Of a stretch of DNA of 23,873 nucleotides, positions 22,030 through 23,873 are shown in pieces. The notes under the pieces are model-generated. The model was not told where the DNA came from and searched no databases. It saw only the letters and a program-made list of their open reading frames with translations. The position numbers were made by a program, and so were the translations under genes. The stretch lies in assembly GCA_964584755.1 (NCBI GenBank), contig CAZPAV010000042.1, positions 1 to 23,873 on the forward strand. Direction: 5' to 3'. The DNA comes from CAZPAV01 sp964584755. Its GTDB lineage: Bacteria > Actinomycetota > Acidimicrobiia > Spongiisociales > UBA5794. How positions within the stretch are numbered: the stretch's first letter is position 1; each line of letters opens with the position of its first letter.

Positions 22030-22388
22030 CGGTGATCGTCGTCGTCGCCGTGCTCGCCGTCCTGGGGATGCTCCTCGTCGCCGACCGCTTCGCGGCCCGC
22101 CGTAAGGAGGAGGCCCGGGAGCTCCTCCGCCGCGAGGTCGCCCGCGTCGAGGCGCGAGACATCATGGATCTCGTCCACGAGGAGGCCGCGGCGCTCGGGA
22201 TCGAGGCCATCCCCGGAGGCGACGGCGTCCCGCTCGTCGTCCGCCTCAAGGTCTGGCGTCGCGACGTCGCGACCGGCACCGACCCCTCGCGGCTCCGCTT
22301 CGTCGTCGAGGGAGACCCGGCCGCCGCCACCGAGGAGCAGGTCCGCCTGGAGCCCGGCGATCCCACCGAGGGCGGGCCGGCGACGTGA
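22026..22388 (+). CDS. Small single-pass membrane protein, unknown function
   Basis: 120 residues. An N-terminal membrane helix (MTVIVVVAVLAVLGMLLVA) is followed by a charged helix likely to be coiled (RFAARRKEEARELLRREVARVEARDIMDLVHEEAAAL), then a short beta-rich part (VPLVVRLKVWRRD, RLRFVVEGDP) and an acidic tail. Its start overlaps the manC stop by four bases, so it is made from the same message. I do not recognise the family. The protein would be anchored in the membrane with the soluble part most likely in the cytoplasm, because arginine and lysine follow the helix. A role linked to GDP-mannose use is possible from position alone. Confidence 0.75.
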   Translation: MTVIVVVAVLAVLGMLLVADRFAARRKEEARELLRREVARVEARDIMDLVHEEAAALGIEAIPGGDGVPLVVRLKVWRRDVATGTDPSRLRFVVEGDPAAATEEQVRLEPGDPTEGGPAT

Positions 22389-22446
22389 GCGCCGGGCTCC
22401 CCGTGGCGGACCGCCGGCCGCCCGCCCCCGGACCGCCGTCGGGCGC

Positions 22447-22452
22447 TACCCT
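22447..22452 (+). promoter_or_regulatory. -10 box of the LOG-family gene
   Basis: TACCCT, nine bases before ATG 22462, no ribosome site. The 73-base gap before this gene is otherwise only GC-rich sequence. Confidence 0.45.
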
Positions 22453-22461
22453 CCCCGCACC

Positions 22462-23010
22462 ATGACCGAGCTCGTCGTCGCGGTGTTCGGCGCCTCCCGA
22501 GTGGACCCCGACGGTGCCGTGTACCGGGAGGGTGTCCGATGTGGCCGGCTGCTCGCCGAGTCCGGGTTCGCGGTCGCCACCGGCGGGTACGGAGGTCTCA
22601 TGGAGGCCGTCTCCCGTGGCGCCCGCGCCGCCGGAGGTCGTGTCATCGGGGTGACCGCTCCGGCGGTGTTCCCCGATCGCCCCCGACCCAACCCCCACCT
22701 CACGGAGGAACGTCGCGCCGCCTCCCTCCTCGAGCGCATCCGCGAGCTCACCGAGGGATCGGCCGCGGCCCTGGCCCTGCCGGGGAGCCTGGGGACCGCC
22801 ACCGAGCTCATGGCCGCCTGGAACCTCGCGTACGTGGCGCGCTTCGCCGGGGAGCGTCCCCGGCCCGTCGTCGCGGTGGGCCGACCGTGGAACCGGCTCG
22901 TTCCCGAGCTCGCCGCGGCGCTCCACACCGACGGCACGCTCGTCACGCTGGTCGCCACGGTCGACGCGGCGGTGGCCGAGCTGGTGCGACGGCTTCAGCC
23001 CGAGCTCTGA
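22462..23010 (+). CDS. LOG-family (lysine decarboxylase-like fold) protein, possible nucleotide phosphoribohydrolase
   Basis: 182 residues with a Rossmann fold. The first strand and loop AVFGASRVD is the phosphate-binding start, followed by VATGGYGGLMEAVSRGA (residues 38-54), which corresponds to the family GGGxxGLMG motif. The second signature, PGGxGTxxE, appears here as PGSLGTATE (107-115), with Ser in place of the second Gly but the catalytic Glu kept. Family members include cytokinin-activating 5'-monophosphate phosphoribohydrolases and nucleotide-binding proteins of unknown role; the changed motif makes it unsafe to assign a substrate. The gene is leaderless by promoter position. Its 3' end overlaps the convergent marR gene by 16 bases. 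Confidence 0.85.
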   Translation: MTELVVAVFGASRVDPDGAVYREGVRCGRLLAESGFAVATGGYGGLMEAVSRGARAAGGRVIGVTAPAVFPDRPRPNPHLTEERRAASLLERIRELTEGSAAALALPGSLGTATELMAAWNLAYVARFAGERPRPVVAVGRPWNRLVPELAAALHTDGTLVTLVATVDAAVAELVRRLQPEL

Positions 23011-23453
23011 TTCGCGGCGGCCACCCGGCGGAGGGCCCGAGCGATGACCTCGGCCTCCTCCCGGCTCAGGAAGGCCCCGAATCGGCGGGAGATCCCCTCG
23101 AGGTGGATCGGCGCGGCCGCGGCGAACCGGTGGCGGCCCTCGACGGTGAGGGTCACGTTCACCCCCCTGCCGTCCCGGGGGCACCCCGTCCGGGCGACGA
23201 GACCCGCCGCCTCCATCCGGTCGATGAACCGGGTCACCGCGCTGCGACTGAGCAGGAGGGAGTCGGCGAGGCGGTGCATCCGGAGCTGCTCCCCCGGCGC
23301 CTCGTGGAGGGAGAGGAGCACCTCGTACCAGCTCAGCGGCAGGCCCGTGCGGTCCTCCATCTCGCGGGCGAGTCGATCCACCACCTCGGCGTGGGCGGTG
23401 AGCATGGCCCTCCAGGCGTCGAGACGCACGGCGTCGACCCGGGTCGTCGGCAT
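22995..23453 (-). CDS. MarR-family winged-helix transcription regulator
   Basis: 152 residues. The dimerisation helices lie at the two ends (about 10-35 and 115-150). The winged helix has the scaffold GLPLSWYEVLLSLHEAPGEQLRMHRLADSLLLS, the recognition helix SRSAVTRFIDRMEAAGLV (69-86), and the wing RTGCPRDGRGVNVTLT with the conserved Asp-Arg. MarR proteins are usually dimeric repressors that release DNA on binding an aromatic ligand. A single cysteine in the wing (Cys91) might allow redox control, but this is speculation. The ATG at 23453 lies seven bases after a TACGCT box inside a palindrome, which suggests autorepression. The upstream neighbour, a membrane protein, may be a target. Confidence 0.9.
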   Translation of the reverse strand: MPTTRVDAVRLDAWRAMLTAHAEVVDRLAREMEDRTGLPLSWYEVLLSLHEAPGEQLRMHRLADSLLLSRSAVTRFIDRMEAAGLVARTGCPRDGRGVNVTLTVEGRHRFAAAAPIHLEGISRRFGAFLSREEAEVIARALRRVAAANQSSG

Positions 23454-23476
23454 GGTACGCAGCGTAGCGCGTACCA
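23453..23476. promoter_or_regulatory. MarR operator overlapping its own leaderless promoter
   Basis: Inverted repeat with perfect 8-base arms TGGTACGC / GCGTACCA around an 8-base centre, 24 bases in all. The minus-strand -10 box TACGCT (23466-23461) is in the centre, and the marR start codon begins in one arm. The size and symmetry fit a MarR dimer site, and binding would block both polymerase and the transcript start. Confidence 0.7.
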
Positions 23477-23483
23477 CCCCGGG

Positions 23484-23873
23484 TCACCGAGGGGGAGTGG
23501 CGGTCGCCCCCCAGGCGACGCCTGCGGCGAGGAGCGTGCCGCCGAGGGCGACGAGCACCCAGCTGCGCCGCACCAGTCCCTCGAGGAGGGCGCCGCCGAC
23601 CACGGCGGCGAGCCGAGCCTCGGCGAGGGAGCCGCCCGGGACGAGACCCGACCAGATCCGCGTCGTCACCAGCGAGAGGAGCCCGGCGAGGAGCAGGGCA
23701 CCCCCGACCCCGGCCACGGCGAGCGCCCGGGGATGCGTCGTCGTCACGAGCGCCACGCCCAGGAGGATCCCGGCGGTGGCGAGGACGAGCCAGGCCCACC
23801 TCGCGATCGCGCCGACGCCCCCGAGTGAGGGGAGTCGCCCGGCCTCGACGAGCACCACCGGGCGGAAGACGGC
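23484..23873 (-). CDS. C-terminal end of an integral membrane protein (5' end beyond the window)
   Basis: The frame is open to the right edge without a convincing start (a GTG at 23858 exists, but codons upstream of it remain open: AVFRP), so the N-terminus is probably missing. The 129 visible residues have three strong membrane helices: WAWLVLATAGILLGVALVT, ALAVAGVGGALLLAGLLSLVTT and SWVLVALGGTLLAAGVAWGAT. A more amphipathic stretch, LAEARLAAVVGGALLEGLVRR, lies between the second and third. No family recognised; no catalytic motif. The stop is 8 bases before the marR operator, in the same direction as marR, so the two may be read together or this gene may run into the marR promoter. Confidence 0.65.
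   Translation of the reverse strand, partial: AVFRPVVLVEAGRLPSLGGVGAIARWAWLVLATAGILLGVALVTTTHPRALAVAGVGGALLLAGLLSLVTTRIWSGLVPGGSLAEARLAAVVGGALLEGLVRRSWVLVALGGTLLAAGVAWGATATPPR

Noticed and set aside
1..23873. Mobile elements, CRISPR arrays, tRNA or rRNA genes
   Set aside because: No transposase or integrase motifs, no regularly spaced direct repeats, no tRNA-like cloverleaf or rRNA sequence was seen; base composition looks even across the window.

Overview
The window is one dense block of very GC-rich (roughly 70%) bacterial DNA. It holds 23 complete protein genes and two cut by the window edges. I see no tRNA, rRNA, CRISPR array, insertion sequence or phage gene. The best guess for the host is a high-GC actinobacterium, possibly of the Acidimicrobiia type. 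The grounds are strong G/C third-position bias, GTG and TTG starts, an egtBD pair, a DUF4214 plus L,D-transpeptidase protein, and many genes that look leaderless. This is inference; no rRNA or marker gene is present. The longest stretch without a gene is about 230 bases (18264-18492).

Layout. 1-972: an ECF sigma factor (minus) translationally coupled to a truncated downstream gene, possibly its regulator, with a small helix-turn-helix protein upstream. 1032-2153: a secreted L,D-transpeptidase (minus). 2271-4588: egtB and egtD (plus, overlapping), two ergothioneine pathway enzymes. 4593-6567: an unrecognised protein (minus), an SMP-30/strictosidine-synthase-like beta-propeller (plus) and a small 2TM-domain protein (minus). 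6679-8016: an M20 dipeptidase (plus), converging on a DsbA-like protein (8039-8629, minus) across an inverted repeat made partly of both stop codons.

8807-16515 (minus) is the core of the window. It is an eight-gene molybdenum hydroxylase operon in the order coxD (MoxR ATPase), coxE (VWA), a stand-alone XdhC N-domain, an XdhC/CoxF-type protein, coxG, coxS, coxL, coxM. CoxL carries AYRGAGR, and the structural genes run S-L-M. Both mark the form II CoxL-like group, whose substrates are mostly unproven, rather than the form I CO dehydrogenase. An NAD-type malic enzyme (16557-18263, minus) lies 41 bases upstream of the operon.

18493-23010 (plus): a CLC chloride channel or transporter with CBS and RCK_C tails, a fused mannose-1-phosphate guanylyltransferase/mannose-6-phosphate isomerase overlapped by a small membrane protein gene, and a LOG-family protein. 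The window ends with a MarR regulator (minus) whose promoter lies inside a near-perfect operator palindrome, and the C-terminal end of a membrane protein (minus).

The most striking window-wide pattern is regulatory. Ten genes that open transcription units have a TANNNT box ending 6-11 bases before the start codon. This suggests leaderless transcription and helps fix several starts.
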